Positions 1 to 11,289 of a stretch of DNA of 64,000 nucleotides are shown here, piece after piece. Position 1 is the first letter of the stretch. Each line of letters opens with the position of its first letter. A program made the translations under genes and the position numbers. Location: the NCBI GenBank assembly GCA_023014335.1, contig JAECYW010000025.1:1-64000 (forward strand). Reading direction: 5' to 3'. The stretch comes from Galerina marginata (Eukaryota > Basidiomycota > Agaricomycetes > Agaricales > Galerinaceae). The notes under the pieces are model-generated. The model did not search any database. It was given only the letters and a program-made list of their open reading frames with translations, and had not been told where the DNA came from.

Positions 1-956
1 GTCAACATCGCCTTCACCACGCCTGCATTGCTCTTGCCGTCTTCGCCACCCTTCTGCATTTCTCTGGCCTTTTCTGCCCTCGTGTCACTCACCTCTTTCG
101 CACAGCTGGAGCCACCCCCGTCTTGTCTTTTGTGGTAAGTTCACACATTGGTCAATTGACCAGTTTTTGCTAATATCTCCTTTCATAGATTTTTTGTGGC
201 CAATTCACCCTTACATGGACTTCGTGGTGAGTTCACCTGTTGGTCAATTGACCGGTTTTTGCTGATTTCTTCCCTCATAGATTTTTTGTGGTCAATTGAC
301 CAGTTTTTCTGTACATAGATTTTCGTGGTGAGTTCACCTGTTGGTCAATTGACCGGTTTTTGCTGATTTCTACCCTCATAGATCTTTCGTGGTCAATTGA
401 CCAGTTTTTCTATCAATTCCCTCCTACATAGATTCTTGTGGTGAGTTCACCTGTTGGTCTATTGACCAGTTTTTTTTCTGATTTTCTCTTATAGATTTTT
501 CTTGGTCAATTGACCGGTTTTTCTGCTGTTTCTCCCTCGCATAGATTTTCGTGGTGAGTTCACCTGTTGGTCAATTGACCGGATTTTTTCTGATTTTCTC
601 CTCTTATAGATTTTCTGTGGTCAATTGACCAACAGGTCAATTGACCAGTTTTCTGCTGTTTTCTCTTTACATAGATTTTCATCATTAGTTCATTGGTCAA
701 TTGACCAGCCCAGGTTTCTGCTGGTTTTTCTCTCCCTACATAGATTTTTTGTGGTTAGTTCACCTGTTGGTCAATTGACCAAACCTCTTAGATTTCACCA
801 GTACTGCACTTAGCTAGTTTATTGGTTAATTCAGCTTTTGGTCAATTGACCATTATTGGCCAGTAGGTGAGTTGACCATGGTCAACTCACCTGTGTGATA
901 TAAACCACCCTCTGGTCAAATTACCTAGTTCCATGTCTAATACGAACTGTAACTTG
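1..956 (-). mobile_element. Terminus of a second copy of the outer KDZ element (partial)
   Basis: This stretch is the reverse complement of 25748-26703 with almost no difference, so it is the end of another copy of the same transposon, the rest lying left of the window. It contains about a dozen copies of the 12-bp perfect palindrome GGTCAATTGACC, spaced roughly 45-70 bp and separated by GTGAGTTCACC-like and 'catagattttc'-like units. The outermost 60 bp include the block TAATTTGACCAGAGGG, also present at the far end of the outer element near 58960-58985. The element stops at about 956, where gypsy pol begins after a duplicated 8-9 bp. No gene is seen here; open frames in the repeat are not credible proteins. 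Confidence 0.85.
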
Positions 957-965
957 TGACGAAAG
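957..965. other. Target-site duplication of the outer KDZ element, left copy
   Basis: Plus-strand TGACGAAAG is the reverse complement of CTTTCGTCA at 59016-59024. Eight bases fit the 8-bp duplications described for KDZ-type elements, and the ninth may be chance. Removing one copy and joining the two gypsy halves restores the integrase reading frame across the site. Confidence 0.8.
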
Positions 966-3573
966 AACGGAGTTTTGGCCAAACGTATTCACGTCGGATG
1001 AGAGCAAGGGTTTTGTTGACTCCGAAGTGACCGGAAAGCGGGTGGTCGTGTTTGTACTGCAGGACTCGGAGTCGAAGGTCGCCCGAGTCCGGAACGTAGA
1101 TGCGACCATCCAGTCTAAGGAAGCCTTGCTCGTCGACTGTCCAGCGCGGAAGGGAAGGGGTTGGGAGGTGCTTTGCAGCGACCGGGTCGGAAGGAAGTGC
1201 GGAAAGGATGTCGGTGTGTAATTGGTCAAAGTCCATGGAGGCGGATGCACGGAGAGCCGGGGCAATTAAAGAAGTGGCGCGGAGCGACGCTGAAAGTTGT
1301 TCTTGGGTGAATATCGGACGGAAGTTCATCGGATTCTCGGAGTCGGTACCTCCCTCTTTAGGGGTACCGCGACGAGTAAGAGAGTCGGGTTTGGTACCAA
1401 GCTTTCCGGGACGGAAACAGATGATGAGGTTGAATTGGGAAAGGAATTCGGACCATCGAGCCTGACGTCGGGTAAGTAACTTGGTAGTTGCGAAATATTC
1501 CAAGTTCTTGTGATTGGTAACGACGTCGATTGGTGTACCGGAACCTTCGAGGTAGTGGCGCCAGACGCGGAAGGCTTCGTAGATTGCAAGGAGTTCCTTG
1601 TCATGAACATCGTAATTGAGTTCCGCTCCTTGGAATGAGCGGGAGTGGAAGGCGACCGGGTGGATGGTTTCGTCCGGTAATTGGGTGGAAAGAATAGCAG
1701 CGAGAGCGTAGTCAGAAGCGTCGGTCTCCACGATAATTGGTCTGTCCGGGATCCAGTGCGTAAGTACCGGAGCGGACGTGAAGGACTTCTTGAGAGAATT
1801 GAAAGCGGATCGGCATTCCGAGGAGAATATGAAAGGAACGTGTTTCCGAGTGAGTCTAGTTAAAGCAATGACGATGTCAGAATAATTGTGAATGAAACGA
1901 CGGTAGAAATTTGCGAAGCCTAAGAAAGATTGAATGTCCTTAACTTTCCGTGGCTCCGGCCAGTCCAAGATAGTTTTGACTTTATCGCCGGACATGGTAA
2001 GGCCTTCGGGTGACATTATGTAGCCAAGGTATTCGACTTGTTGCGTGTGGAACTCGCATTTGTCAAGGCGTCCATAAAGTCCGAATTTCCGAAGCCGGCG
2101 GAGTACTTCTCGGACGTGTTTCTTGTGTTCGGAAAGGGAGTTGGAATAAATGAGGATGTCGTCTAGGTAAATGATTAAATAATTGTCCAGTAAGTCAGCG
2201 AAGACGTCGTTCATGAAACGTTGGAAAGTCGCGGGTGCATTGGACAATCCGAACGGAACAATGAGCCATTCAAAGGAACCATAACGGGTGCGGAAGGTGG
2301 TTTTCCATTCGTCACCGGGTGCTATCCGGACAAGATGATATGCATGGCGGAGATCGATCTTGGTGTAATAACGCGCCTTGGCCGGGGCGTCTAAGAGATC
2401 GGAAATGAGCGGAAGTGGATAGCAATCCTTTTTTGTGATTTTGTTGAGAGCGCGATAATCACAGCAAAGGCGAAGACTTCCATCCTTCTTTTTAACGAAA
2501 AGGATAGGAGCTCCATAGGAGGATTTGGAGGGACGAATGTAGCCAAGATTGACGTGTTCGGAAATGAACTCCCGAAGGGATTGAAGTTCGGACGAGGATA
2601 GGGAGTACATTCTTCCGAGCGGGGGCTCGGCGCCTTCTTCCAATTCTATCTTGAGATCGTAGGATCAATGTGGAGCGAGACCATCGGCTTTCTTCTTGTT
2701 GAAAACATCTTGATAGTCGTGATAGTCTTCTGGAAGAAGTGACAGGTCGGGTTTGTTGTCCCCATCGTCGTCGTCGTCTCCGACGGAAGCGGAACGGGCA
2801 GATGGAACGGTCGGATCGGACAGTGAAAGCTGGAAAGATTTGGCACCGGGCTCGGAACAAGCATGAACAAAAGCGGCAGCACCTATAATGGAAATGTTAT
2901 GGCGGGGTTTCGGAGGGGGTTCGGAAAAAGGAGTGTCAGTATTGGAATTGGAATCGTGATGGAAAGTATCGTCCGGGAAATCTTCGACAGTAGCTTTGAA
3001 TTTGTTGGGTGGTTTCTGAAGTGGTGGTGAAGGAATATAATCGGGAATGGAAATGGAAGGAAGAGTGGTTGATGAAGAAGAAGTTTCGGAAAGAAGAGAA
3101 CCAGAGTCGGACGACGGTACGGAGCTGGATGTTATGGAATCAGATATCGGTGCTGTAGCAGCGCGGCCGGAAATCTGTGTCGACGGAAGAGAGGGGAGCG
3201 GAAGTCGCCGAAAGTGTGAGAGTTTGCCTTCATACCAGTTGATCAACGGATCATATTGGTGAAGCCAATTGTATCCAAGAACGAGAACGCAGTCGGAATC
3301 CAGAGGGGTTACGAAAAATTTTGTGGTCAGAGTGTCGCCAGAAGGATAAGTAATGGGTAGGTCAATGGCTTCCGAGAGCCAAGCGTTAACAGAGCCGTCT
3401 AAGAGTTTTAACGGAACACGGGGAATGTCATATGTAACCAATTTATGTTTACGGACAAAAGAGGTGTTTATAAAGCAATGAGTTGACCCGGAATCTATCA
3501 GGGCCTTAAGAACAACCAGAAAAGCAAGCATAGGGGTCGTGAGCGAGAGAAATAGAGCGTTAGAATAATACAT
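966..3573 (-). pseudogene. pol: Gypsy pol, 5' part: protease, reverse transcriptase, RNase H; one in-frame stop and truncated by KDZ
   Basis: An aspartic protease motif (ALIDSGSTHCFI) lies near the start of the frame. After a proline/serine-rich linker comes a reverse transcriptase with the catalytic box YLDD (near 2150) and an RNase H domain beginning IIVETDASDYALAA. The His-containing start of the integrase zinc finger follows (HPLSGHFG). The frame is continuous except for one TGA at 2665-2667, just before the conserved RT lead-in KIELEEGAEPP. The frame is the same on both sides, so this is a single nonsense change, most simply CGA to TGA. At about 960 the integrase is cut by the outer KDZ element and continues at 59018 on the plus strand. 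The first methionine at 3573 is only a lower bound for the polyprotein start; how gag and pol are linked was not resolved. Confidence 0.88.
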
Positions 3574-3656
3574 GGCTGCGGCGTTGAGTCTGACCTCCGA
3601 AGAGGCACTTCCCGGGAGAGCGCAGTGATCCGGAAGTGCGGAATGCGGAAAACTGC

Positions 3657-5033
3657 TTACTCTTTTTCCTCGTCCTCGTCCGGGGGTTCCGGGTCCGAGG
3701 TTTCTTCGGGAATGGTTTCGGAATCGTCGGCCGTAGAGGCCCTAGCCTTCGGAGCGGGTTTGGTTTTGCGGTGAGGGCAGTCTGCGGCGGAATGGCCTTT
3801 TTCTCCACAGATGATACAAAGGCCCTCCTTGTACCGACGGTCGCGTTCTTCTTTGGTGAGTTTCCCGTCGGGTCCAAGGATGTTCTTGAGGTTCATGGTG
3901 GAAGTGGCAGGTTTTCCGGAATGAGAGTGCGAGTGAGAGTGCCCGGATCCGCCGGAACCGGACGCTTGACGGAAAGTGGTTGAAGTTGTTGATTTGGTGG
4001 TGGATGTGGAAGTGGAGCGCGGAACGAATTTAGATGAGTCGGAGGATGAAGTGGAAGTGGATGGTTTCTTGTCCCGAGAAATTTCTTCCTGACGTTCCCA
4101 GTACCTGAGGTCGATGTCGTCGGCCATTGTCATATACCCTTCCAATGTGCTCGGACGACCTCGACGCGAAATTTCGTCCTTGATCCGTTCCGGGAGTCCT
4201 TGATAATAGCGGCGGGCTAACGCAATGTCGTTCCAGCCGGTCTCAATCCGGTAGAGGTTGAAGTCGCGGTTGTAATAGGTGGTCCTTCCATTGGAAGGCA
4301 TTCGGAGGGCTTCGAGTTTGTTGGTAGCATACCCGACGTAATTGTGATACCACGGAGGGGGCGGACCTTTGAGGACGGATTGATACCAGGTAAGGGCGTT
4401 GTCCCGGAGAAGACTGATCATCCAAACGACTTTGCTGGCCTCGGTCGGAAATTCATCCTGATGGAGGCTGATATAGAGTTGGCACTGAAAGATGAAGTTG
4501 TCCAATTTCCCGACTTGTCCGTTGAACGTTTCCGGAGGGGGTGCCTTTGGAGCCTTATGACGCGGAGCCGAGGGCGGAGCGGGGGTTGCGGAATTTTGGA
4601 GAAGCTGAGCCATAGCTTCAGCCAACATGGCGAAGGCTGCGCTTTGGTCCATAGGAGGAGGAGGATTCCGGGTACCCGAGGCCGGGTCTTGTGGTGGTTG
4701 TTGTGGGGTGGAGTCATCCAGAAGAGGGTCGTCTGGTTCCAGCTCTTGCCCGGACGGGGGATGACCCGGGGGTGGATGTGGTGAGTGTCCGCGATCAGAC
4801 ATATGAGGAGGGATTTGTCGACTTAAGGCTTCTTCGGATGGTGGGGGTCGGACTGTCGGTAATACTGGAGACTGTTCTTCGGATTTTGGAGGAGCTAACG
4901 CTCGACTTCCGAAACTCGGAGAACGTGCAAACGGAGCGTACAGATTGGGAAGGTTCCAAGGGGAGGCTCGGGATGGTACAAATTGAGAAGTTGATGGTTC
5001 ACCGGCACCAGGTTCGAACGGGTTGGTGGACAA
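3657..5033 (-). CDS. gag: Gypsy Gag polyprotein (458 aa)
   Basis: The protein has a proline-rich N-terminal third, a retrotransposon gag (capsid-like) domain around residues 170-290 with the motif ALTWYQSVL, a Ser/Thr-rich linker with a (HS)n tract, and one CCHC zinc knuckle (CIICGEKGHSAADC, spacing C-X2-C-X4-H-X4-C) near residue 405. The tail is strongly acidic. It would assemble virus-like particles and bind the element's RNA. The frame is intact. It lies directly upstream of the protease frame on the same strand, as is usual for chromoviruses. The capsid domain looks slightly short, so a small internal deletion is possible. Confidence 0.9.
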   Translation of the reverse strand: MSTNPFEPGAGEPSTSQFVPSRASPWNLPNLYAPFARSPSFGSRALAPPKSEEQSPVLPTVRPPPSEEALSRQIPPHMSDRGHSPHPPPGHPPSGQELEPDDPLLDDSTPQQPPQDPASGTRNPPPPMDQSAAFAMLAEAMAQLLQNSATPAPPSAPRHKAPKAPPPETFNGQVGKLDNFIFQCQLYISLHQDEFPTEASKVVWMISLLRDNALTWYQSVLKGPPPPWYHNYVGYATNKLEALRMPSNGRTTYYNRDFNLYRIETGWNDIALARRYYQGLPERIKDEISRRGRPSTLEGYMTMADDIDLRYWERQEEISRDKKPSTSTSSSDSSKFVPRSTSTSTTKSTTSTTFRQASGSGGSGHSHSHSHSGKPATSTMNLKNILGPDGKLTKEERDRRYKEGLCIICGEKGHSAADCPHRKTKPAPKARASTADDSETIPEETSDPEPPDEDEEKE

Positions 5034-5280
5034 ACGACGGTCCGTGCTGCCTGGAGGTGGTGGAGGGGTGCGAGGAAGCTGAAAAGCCGTGGCGTGAGGA
5101 GAGGTTATAGAGAATTCGGATGGAGCTGGTTCCGGGTCTTTGGGGTGTGGTGTAGGGCAATCTGGGTCTCAGTGAAAGAGTGTCCCAGCTTGTTGCGAAG
5201 TGCGAGTATTGCGTCTGGGGGGTCCTGGAGGTGGTGTGCGGTGCATAGACTTGTCGCTAGACGAGTAAGTCTGAATATAC

Positions 5281-5553
5281 TGTTAAGACTGAGTCCGACG
5301 TTCCGAGGATCCGAAGTTCCGGCGGAAACACGGAACGCGGGACCGGACGGACAGGGCTTTGGCCTCAGCTATGAACTGTGCCTAGCCTAACGACGTGCCC
5401 CAATTTATGGTCGGGAGACCGGAGGGTCAGCACCTCGCCCTAAGGCGTGTCTCGGAAGTGAACGACTTAGATATATGAGAGCGATGAGATGTCAAGGTTG
5501 GATGCATCAGAACGAAACTTCGGAAAGATTGGACTTAGGATCGGATCTTGACA
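5281..5553 (-). repeat. Gypsy 5' LTR, internally deleted (273 bp)
   Basis: It begins TGTCAAGATCC and ends CTTAACA when read on the minus strand, matching the 526-bp 3' LTR at 62087-62612 at both ends. About 253 bp in the middle are missing compared with the 3' LTR, the join lying at GATGCATCCAA/CCTTGACATC. The missing part in the 3' LTR contains the only TATA-like stretch, TTATATTTAA, so this LTR has probably lost its promoter. Confidence 0.85.
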
Positions 5554-5558
5554 TCTGC
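5554..5558. other. Gypsy target-site duplication, left copy
   Basis: TCTGC on the plus strand reads GCAGA on the gypsy strand and equals the 5 bp after the 3' LTR at 62613-62617. Five-base duplications are standard for Ty3/gypsy insertion. Confidence 0.85.
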
Positions 5559-6170
5559 TGACATTGGATGGATAGGTTGGCTATGAGATAACGATAACCA
5601 CTGTTGGAGTCCATTACTCTCGAGATCTAAACATAGCCTGTCATGCATCTCAACGAGGAAGGGGGGAATACCTCCCGATGGTTCACCAGCAATTGAAAGA
5701 TTGAAGTTCACAACAGATTTTGCTGTCGAAAACTCATTGAATTCCCACAGATACAGACTGGCATGACAAGAGAATGTAAAGGCCATGGATGCATATATCA
5801 TTCCAGGCGGGAGGTAGAAGCCTTCCGGCTCATCGAGCGTATTTAGCTCCAGGCCTTCAAGAATATTGAGTGCATCCACTGTTGGAATAGGTCTACCATG
5901 GCTTATTGTGTGCTCCCATACCAGTCGAAGATTTTGATCTGTAGCTGGCCAGGTGATCCAAAGCATTTGTCCTTGTATATGTTGAACAAACTGGCCAGCG
6001 CCAAAAACATCGATTTGAGGGTGGGTGATGGCGGCAGGGGTGTGAGAGAACTTGACCCACTGGAAAAAGGATCTGCAGGATTACAAATGTAGTTAGGACT
6101 TTCGTTATATGGATGGGCTGTCAGTCTACACGACCCAAGTCCTCTGGCTGAAACAGCCATGTCAGCTATA
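5559..6170 (-). pseudogene. JmjC/cupin-like protein, middle part (broken)
   Basis: Minus-strand reading gives a coherent protein stretch of about 170 residues. It includes FFQWVKFSH, HPQIDVFGAGQFVQHI and EGFYLPPGMIYA, a pattern resembling the JmjC/cupin-like fold of many Agaricomycete hypothetical proteins (assignment from resemblance only). The upstream segment around HPYNESPNYICNPAD is in another phase: a run of five T near 6066-6072 appears one base short, so the copy carries a frameshift. The gene is also cut by the gypsy element at 5553 and by another transposon at 6171. Its 3' end is at 62613-62762 and its 5' part at 10541-10972. If functional it would act as an Fe(II)/2-oxoglutarate oxygenase, but a full metal-binding triad was not identified. 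Confidence 0.6.
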
Positions 6171-8289
6171 TTTCTATATGAAACACTGCAATTTCCCAAA
6201 AGCCTGTTATACATCCAGAGTGGGTTTTTCCAATACTGCCTTTTTGCAGTCCCTACGTTTTACATATCTATAGGGTGGGTAGGCATGCTGGGGATACGTA
6301 TATGGGTGCTCTGGGGTGCGGGACATATATATATATGTAAACAATGACTTCCATGATGTTAATTAAAATTGGCTGCTGCTCATTGTTGGGGGCGGGTCTC
6401 GGGGCTGAAAAAGCGCCAGGGGGTATATATTAGTACCCAGATACCATCTGAGATGTTGGTCACCCCATTGGGGAGGCGCGACACGGCTAACTCAAATCTG
6501 CAAACGGATCCCATGAGTCCCGACGGGGTCCTAGTTCCATTTTCGGATGCGTCCCGCGCCTTTTCGGTTCCTTTTGGAAAGCCAACCCATTCACCTTGCC
6601 CATCCTACCCAGCCCTCTGCGCCGCCTCTTTGTGCCTTCGCATTCACACCGCCGGTGGTGCTTGGCCTTGCACGGGGATGTGTTGTGGGTGGGCTGCGAG
6701 CTGGCGGGCATACAAGAGTGCCAGCGGACGAAGGTGCGTGGCGGCGAGAAGGACCGCCGTCGATAGCCCCAGCCAAGAGGCCAGGCTAGCGAAGAACGCG
6801 AATGCAATGGCATTCACGTTCATTTCCTTGGTCCGCAACTCCGTGTGTTGGCTCTGCCTTTGGCTTTCGCAAGTTAGGCAGGCAGCGAGTGGGGTGGGGG
6901 GTGGGGTGGGCCAGTGCAAGCTGGAGTCGAATAACAAACACCTGCGAGATGAAAACGGTAGCGAGAGTGGTATGGCAGTGGCACAGAACAAGCGACGACT
7001 GACAGCGGTGGTTAACATCGGAAGGGCACCAAGAGCAAGGGCGACAAGGCACCCGGGTTTCCCTTCCAGTGCTTCCCCGCCGTCGTTGTAGCACAGCAGA
7101 GGAGCTCTGGCTGCGGCTCCTGCACCTGCACCTGCTAACCGTGGAGCCACTGTTTCGGAGATGCTTAACAGCTGCCGCCAGCCACTCTCCCATCTACCCC
7201 GCCCCCCTTATCACCACCCTTTTCGTCACCCTCGCCCACCCTCCCTCTCGTCACCCACGCCGTTGTTGCCTTCGTCTTGCTGGCACCGCTCGTTCGGAAA
7301 CTGTTGCCATATGCATGCGGAATTTGAGAGCGGCAGCGGTGCCTGGAGTCCCCAGTTAGACGAGGGGGTTGATATTGCAAGTGGGAGGGGTGGGGGTGGT
7401 GCAGGCAAAAGGCGGAATTCCCGGGCTTGAGTATTCGACGCCGGTCGCAATGGACCTTAAGTTGGCCATGGTAATTGGCGACAAAGAAAGTGGCGATCGA
7501 GGGGGCGTTGGCGCTGAACCCCAATGTGGAGTCGCAGATGGCGTGGAGTCGAGAGTGCCGTGGATGGGTGTCATCGCGGGTGATGGAGCCCGCACTCTGG
7601 ATGCGCCGGCCCACATGCGCGAGGCGAGGGGCACACGACGTGCACTTTTGAGGTCTTCAGGGAGTGAGGTAGAGAGAGGAGGCAGTGGTGGTGGTGGTGG
7701 TGGAGAGAAGTAAACATCAACATTGACATTGTTGATCGGTTTCCCAAAGGTGTGTGATTGGCTGACGCCGTCGGGCCGAGAGGACTCCGATCCGTCATCA
7801 ACATCTCGAACACCGTCACGCTCATCCCAATACACACTCTAGACTCCGTAGATCGGCGGTATATACTGTATATATAGTTTAGAAATAGTATCTAGCCTCA
7901 AATCAATAAAGAATAAGGAGTACCATTTATTAAGCTGAGTGTATATTGAATCTTTGAAAATGTCGAGGATTTTCTTTGATCATTCATGCCTAAAAGCTAT
8001 AAACTAGAGTTTCGGAAAGTTCACAATGGATTTAAGCCATGTAAAGTATCTAGAAGTTTTTAAAATAGTCTATATTCCCTTCTCAATGCAGTTCCTTGAG
8101 GTTAATTATAGCTAAAGCACCTGAATACCATACTGTTAAACCCACTGTTTGACCGAAATCACCACGCTCAGAGGTGCATGTTTGTATCATACCGTAAGAA
8201 ATCATATTGGCCACCGGACAAACGAAAATACATTTTTAAGTTAACGTAAAATACATGACACTGTCATCCGAGACCGTCTTCGACAATGA

Positions 8290-8720
8290 CTAGCCTCGAC
8301 GGATTTCCCGGTCCGTTTGAGGCAGCCAATCATATTGGTCACCAAAAACGCCGAACGCAAGATCAACCACCATCAACACTGGTTGATGTTGCCTTCCACC
8401 ACCACTTCCGAAATCCCTTCGCTCCCTCCTGGCTCACCCCGCCCCTCAAGGCTTCAAGAACTCGTTTAGTAAGTGATATTATGGCTTTTATTGTTCTATT
8501 ACTTATTTTTGTTATCTTACAGGTATTCTACTGCACAAACAATGTCGTGCCGCGCGTTGCAAGCCCCCCCTCACGTCGAGGGCTATGGGCCGATGTTCCA
8601 ACGAATTGGGTGGGAATTGGGTGGGGCATAACGAGGGGAGACCCTAGAGGGGGAGACCCGCCCGGTACATCGCAAGACGAGTCATATTTCGACTCGTCTT
8701 GCATTCCTTCTTATTCCGCA
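8290..8720. repeat. Dispersed GC-rich repeat family, copy 1
   Basis: Segments with the same mosaic occur at about 17520-17980 (partly inverted), 18430-18610, 22490-22960 and 23540-23980. Shared landmarks are a hairpin-like GAGTCATATTTCGACTC block, GGGTCTCCC(C/T)CT, a TTGGAA(G/C)-TCGGCCCA block and a CATCAACCACC-rich tract followed by an AT-rich stretch. Copies are strongly diverged and carry no reading frame that is conserved between them. They look like old non-autonomous elements or segmental debris. Confidence 0.45.
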
Positions 8721-9769
8721 CGCCCCCACCTCATTCGCACCGCGATAGGTTGATTGGGAGCCCGCTGCCGCTGTCTACGCGGATACCGACCCCGCCTGCG
8801 CCACCTGCCTCCCATGCCCCATCCCCATTTTGGCCCCACAAACCACCCACAAACCACCCGCAACCTGCAGGGGTAGCAGCAGCACGACCGCTGCTACTCG
8901 TACGACACGAATGCTCCGGGTGCAGAAGCAGCAGCAGCAGCAGTAGAAACACCAAGACTGCTGCTGCTCGGCTAGGATGACGTGGATGGTGTCACGTGGA
9001 GGCAATGAATATCATTGCCTCTTCACTCTCACCTCTCCAAACACGCCTCATGCCTCACGCCGTCTTCGCGCTTGTGGCCACGTCACTTGCTCGCTACTCC
9101 TCCACCCTTCCTCGCTGCCAAAGCAAACACAAACCGCGAAGCACGAACACAAATGCGATGGTGTTTGCATTTGTTCGCCATTTGTGCCCCCCACTTCCTC
9201 TTACTACCCACTGTCCACTGCCCCACCTGCCGACATCTCCCAGCCCACAGTTCACGTCACACGTGAACTGCAATGCATGAGAGACGACGGGGATAGGACA
9301 AAGTGGAGCACAGGATGAATGCTGCAGCCTGTTGCTACTTGTCGCTATGCGGCGGCAAGTGTGAGGTGAGCTGTGATTCGCCCCTGACGCCCCGCCACCT
9401 TGCAATCCGTGCCCACAGTACGAGCGAACACCCCGGGAGTTGAAAGAACGTGACGGTGGCGGTCAAATTGCCGTGGGAGGTGGGAGGGAAGTGGGAGGCG
9501 TCGCGGACATCGCGGGGGGCTTCGATTCGGGTGGGTGGAGCGAGACAGGGAGGCTGCAGGCATGTGCAGTTCTCCCAGCGTTATGAGTTAGTATGGACGT
9601 GTATGTAGTCTAATGCTGACTAATAGCAGAATAGTCGAATATAATACCATTGTCTCTAACTACCCACCCACATAAGTCTCAAGGGATAACCATGTCTTCC
9701 TCTGGTGCTGTAGCCATAAAATTAATACTGTTAGCTTCAGAATTTTGTGGTGATTATGGTAGTGCATAC

Positions 9770-9925
9770 AAAAATAAAGGGAGCAAAAAGCTGAGCCCAG
9801 TGTAGGGCAAAAACGGTAGACATTTGGTGGAAATCTATTTATGACATTCATCCTATGGTGCCCGTAAGTTTTATTCATTCGTTTGACCACTTCCAGGTCA
9901 CATTTTGCAATAAAAATTATATCGT
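9770..9925. repeat. Repeat shared with 19440-19600
   Basis: The block 'aatctatttatgacattcatcctatggtgcc' is found again near 19493 with small changes and the same downstream sequence (a CAGG-CACATTT-AATAAAAATTAT stretch). Both copies lie near transposon arms and carry the AATCTATTT motif. They seem to be truncated ends of one family. Confidence 0.5.
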
Positions 9926-10540
9926 TATATCCGTATTTATAAGGAGATTACGAATATATATTGAGGAGTGACGGGACGGAAATAATGACAGGAATATTGC
10001 ACGAAAACTAAACAAATCTATTTTTATCGCTCATCCAAAAGGAGCCGAAAAGGCGCGGGATGCGTCCAAAAATGGAACTCGGACCCCGTCGGGACTCATG
10101 GGATCCATTTGCAGATTCGAGTTAGCCGTGTCGCGCCTCCCTGACGGGGTGACCAACATCCCAGATGGTATCTGGGTACTAATATATACCCCCTGGCGCT
10201 TTTTCAGCCCCAAAACCCGCCCCCAACGATGAGCAGCAGCCAATTTTAATTGCTATCAATATTTAGAGACCCTGCATGATTTTTTCCCACGCCTAAAGGC
10301 GCCCAAAAGCGCCCAAATGATGAGCAGCACCCATTAGGCAGTGCCTGACATCATGGAGGGCATTGTTTACATATATTTACTATGTCCCGCACCCCAGAGC
10401 ACCCATATACATACCCCAGCAGGCCTACGCACCCTATGGGTGCATAATATATAGCTGACTGCCTTTTTGCAGTATTGGAAAAACCTGCTCTGGATGTATA
10501 ACGGGGTTTTGGGAAATTGCAATGTTTCATATATAATCGT

Positions 10541-10972
10541 AGCTGCTACAGGTGGCTGAAAAGGGTATTGCCAATGCTCCTAGTAAGCTCTGGTTATTTT
10601 GCCACTCAGGTGTGTTGGTGACCGTCGAAAATGAACTGATTATGTCCTTCAAGAGTATATGCTCCCCAACGCACCCATGTTCAAAGTTCATTCCTAGAAA
10701 CGACGACTGAGACTGGATATCCGGAAGATCTTGAAACCCCAGGTCGAGGGTGGGCTTGATAAAGCTAGGTGGCTGTGGATGTATCCTTAGGGCGGATCCA
10801 GGGCGAGGCTTCGGCAAAATGGAGCAGTCTAATTGCATTAACTTCTGAAGGATTTTGACGCCAGTTGCTTGAGTTGGCCGTACAAAGCAGAGGGGTGCAG
10901 AGGTCCATCTGCGATGTTTGTGAGACAACCAGTGACCTCCAAGGTCTCTTGACTTCGAGTTTTAGATGTCAT
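10541..10972 (-). pseudogene. JmjC/cupin-like protein, 5' part (broken)
   Basis: A minus-strand start at 10972 (MTSKTRSQETLEV) opens a frame that stops after about 50 codons. An overlapping frame continues (PRPGSALRIHPQPPSFIKP ... SLLGALAIPFSA) up to the transposon end at about 10541. The two frames imply a frameshift or an unrecognised intron. The position, strand and order fit the same gene as 5559-6170, split here by the 4.4 kb element. Resemblance of this N-terminal part to a named family was not recognised; the link rests on synteny and orientation. Confidence 0.45.
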
Positions 10973-11289
10973 TTTGATGTTTGGTAGACTCCTTAAGGAA
11001 CCCTAAATAAAGGAAAAGCTCTATCAAATATTCCAATCTGGAATAAAGGAAATGTTTAACCAGCCTTAAAGTCTCGGGTTTACGTAGCAAACATTCTAGT
11101 CAAGTTCCAGTTTGGTTCATTAGCCGTTTCATAATTAAGATAATTTTTGGATATCACGTGTAAGTAAGTTGCCTAAGTTCAGAGTGACCAAGGGTCTTAG
11201 AGTTAGGTTAGAGTACGTGACTCGTTTCAGCGCAACTTGCTGCATAACTGCATAATTGCAGCTATCGTCAAAAAAAAAAAAACAGAAAG

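Larger units (their letters stand above)
966..5553 (-). mobile_element. Ty3/gypsy chromovirus, 5' half (LTR, gag, protease, RT, RNase H)
   Basis: Reading on the minus strand from 5553: a 5' LTR (5281-5553), a leader, gag, then protease, reverse transcriptase and RNase H in one frame, ending in the integrase N-terminal region at the KDZ junction near 957-965. The 3' half, with integrase core, chromodomain and 3' LTR, is at 59016-62612 on the other strand. The chromodomain assigns the element to the chromovirus clade. The two halves share a 5-bp flank duplication and so come from one insertion. Confidence 0.9.
6171..10541. mobile_element. Non-autonomous terminal-inverted-repeat element (about 4.4 kb) in the JmjC-like gene
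   Basis: The sequence from about 6171 to 6590 is repeated inverted at about 10020-10541, with roughly 99 extra bases in the right arm near 10260-10360 (a local duplication around the GATGAGCAGCA motif). Both ends start TATATGAAACA(C/T)TGCAATTTCCC. The arms contain a mononucleotide-rich 'TGTTGGGGGCGGG' block and an AAATAGATTT-type subterminal motif, both seen in the inner KDZ element's termini. The interior (6590-10020) is GC-rich, holds a short CAG microsatellite (about 8926-8943) and degenerate repeats, and has no credible transposase. No clean target duplication was found. Confidence 0.65.

Noticed and set aside
5250..5280. tRNA primer-binding site after the 5' LTR
   Set aside because: The sequence inside the LTR edge did not match any tRNA 3' end that I could recognise; chromoviruses may self-prime, so no site is called.
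6369..7091. 240-codon frame sharing its start with a frame at 10031-10243
   Set aside because: The shared part is only the inverted arms of the 4.4 kb element; the rest is GC-rich and differs, so there is no protein-level conservation.
8926..8943. CAG repeat as possible coding polyglutamine tract
   Set aside because: No surrounding exon model; a short microsatellite in non-coding transposon interior.
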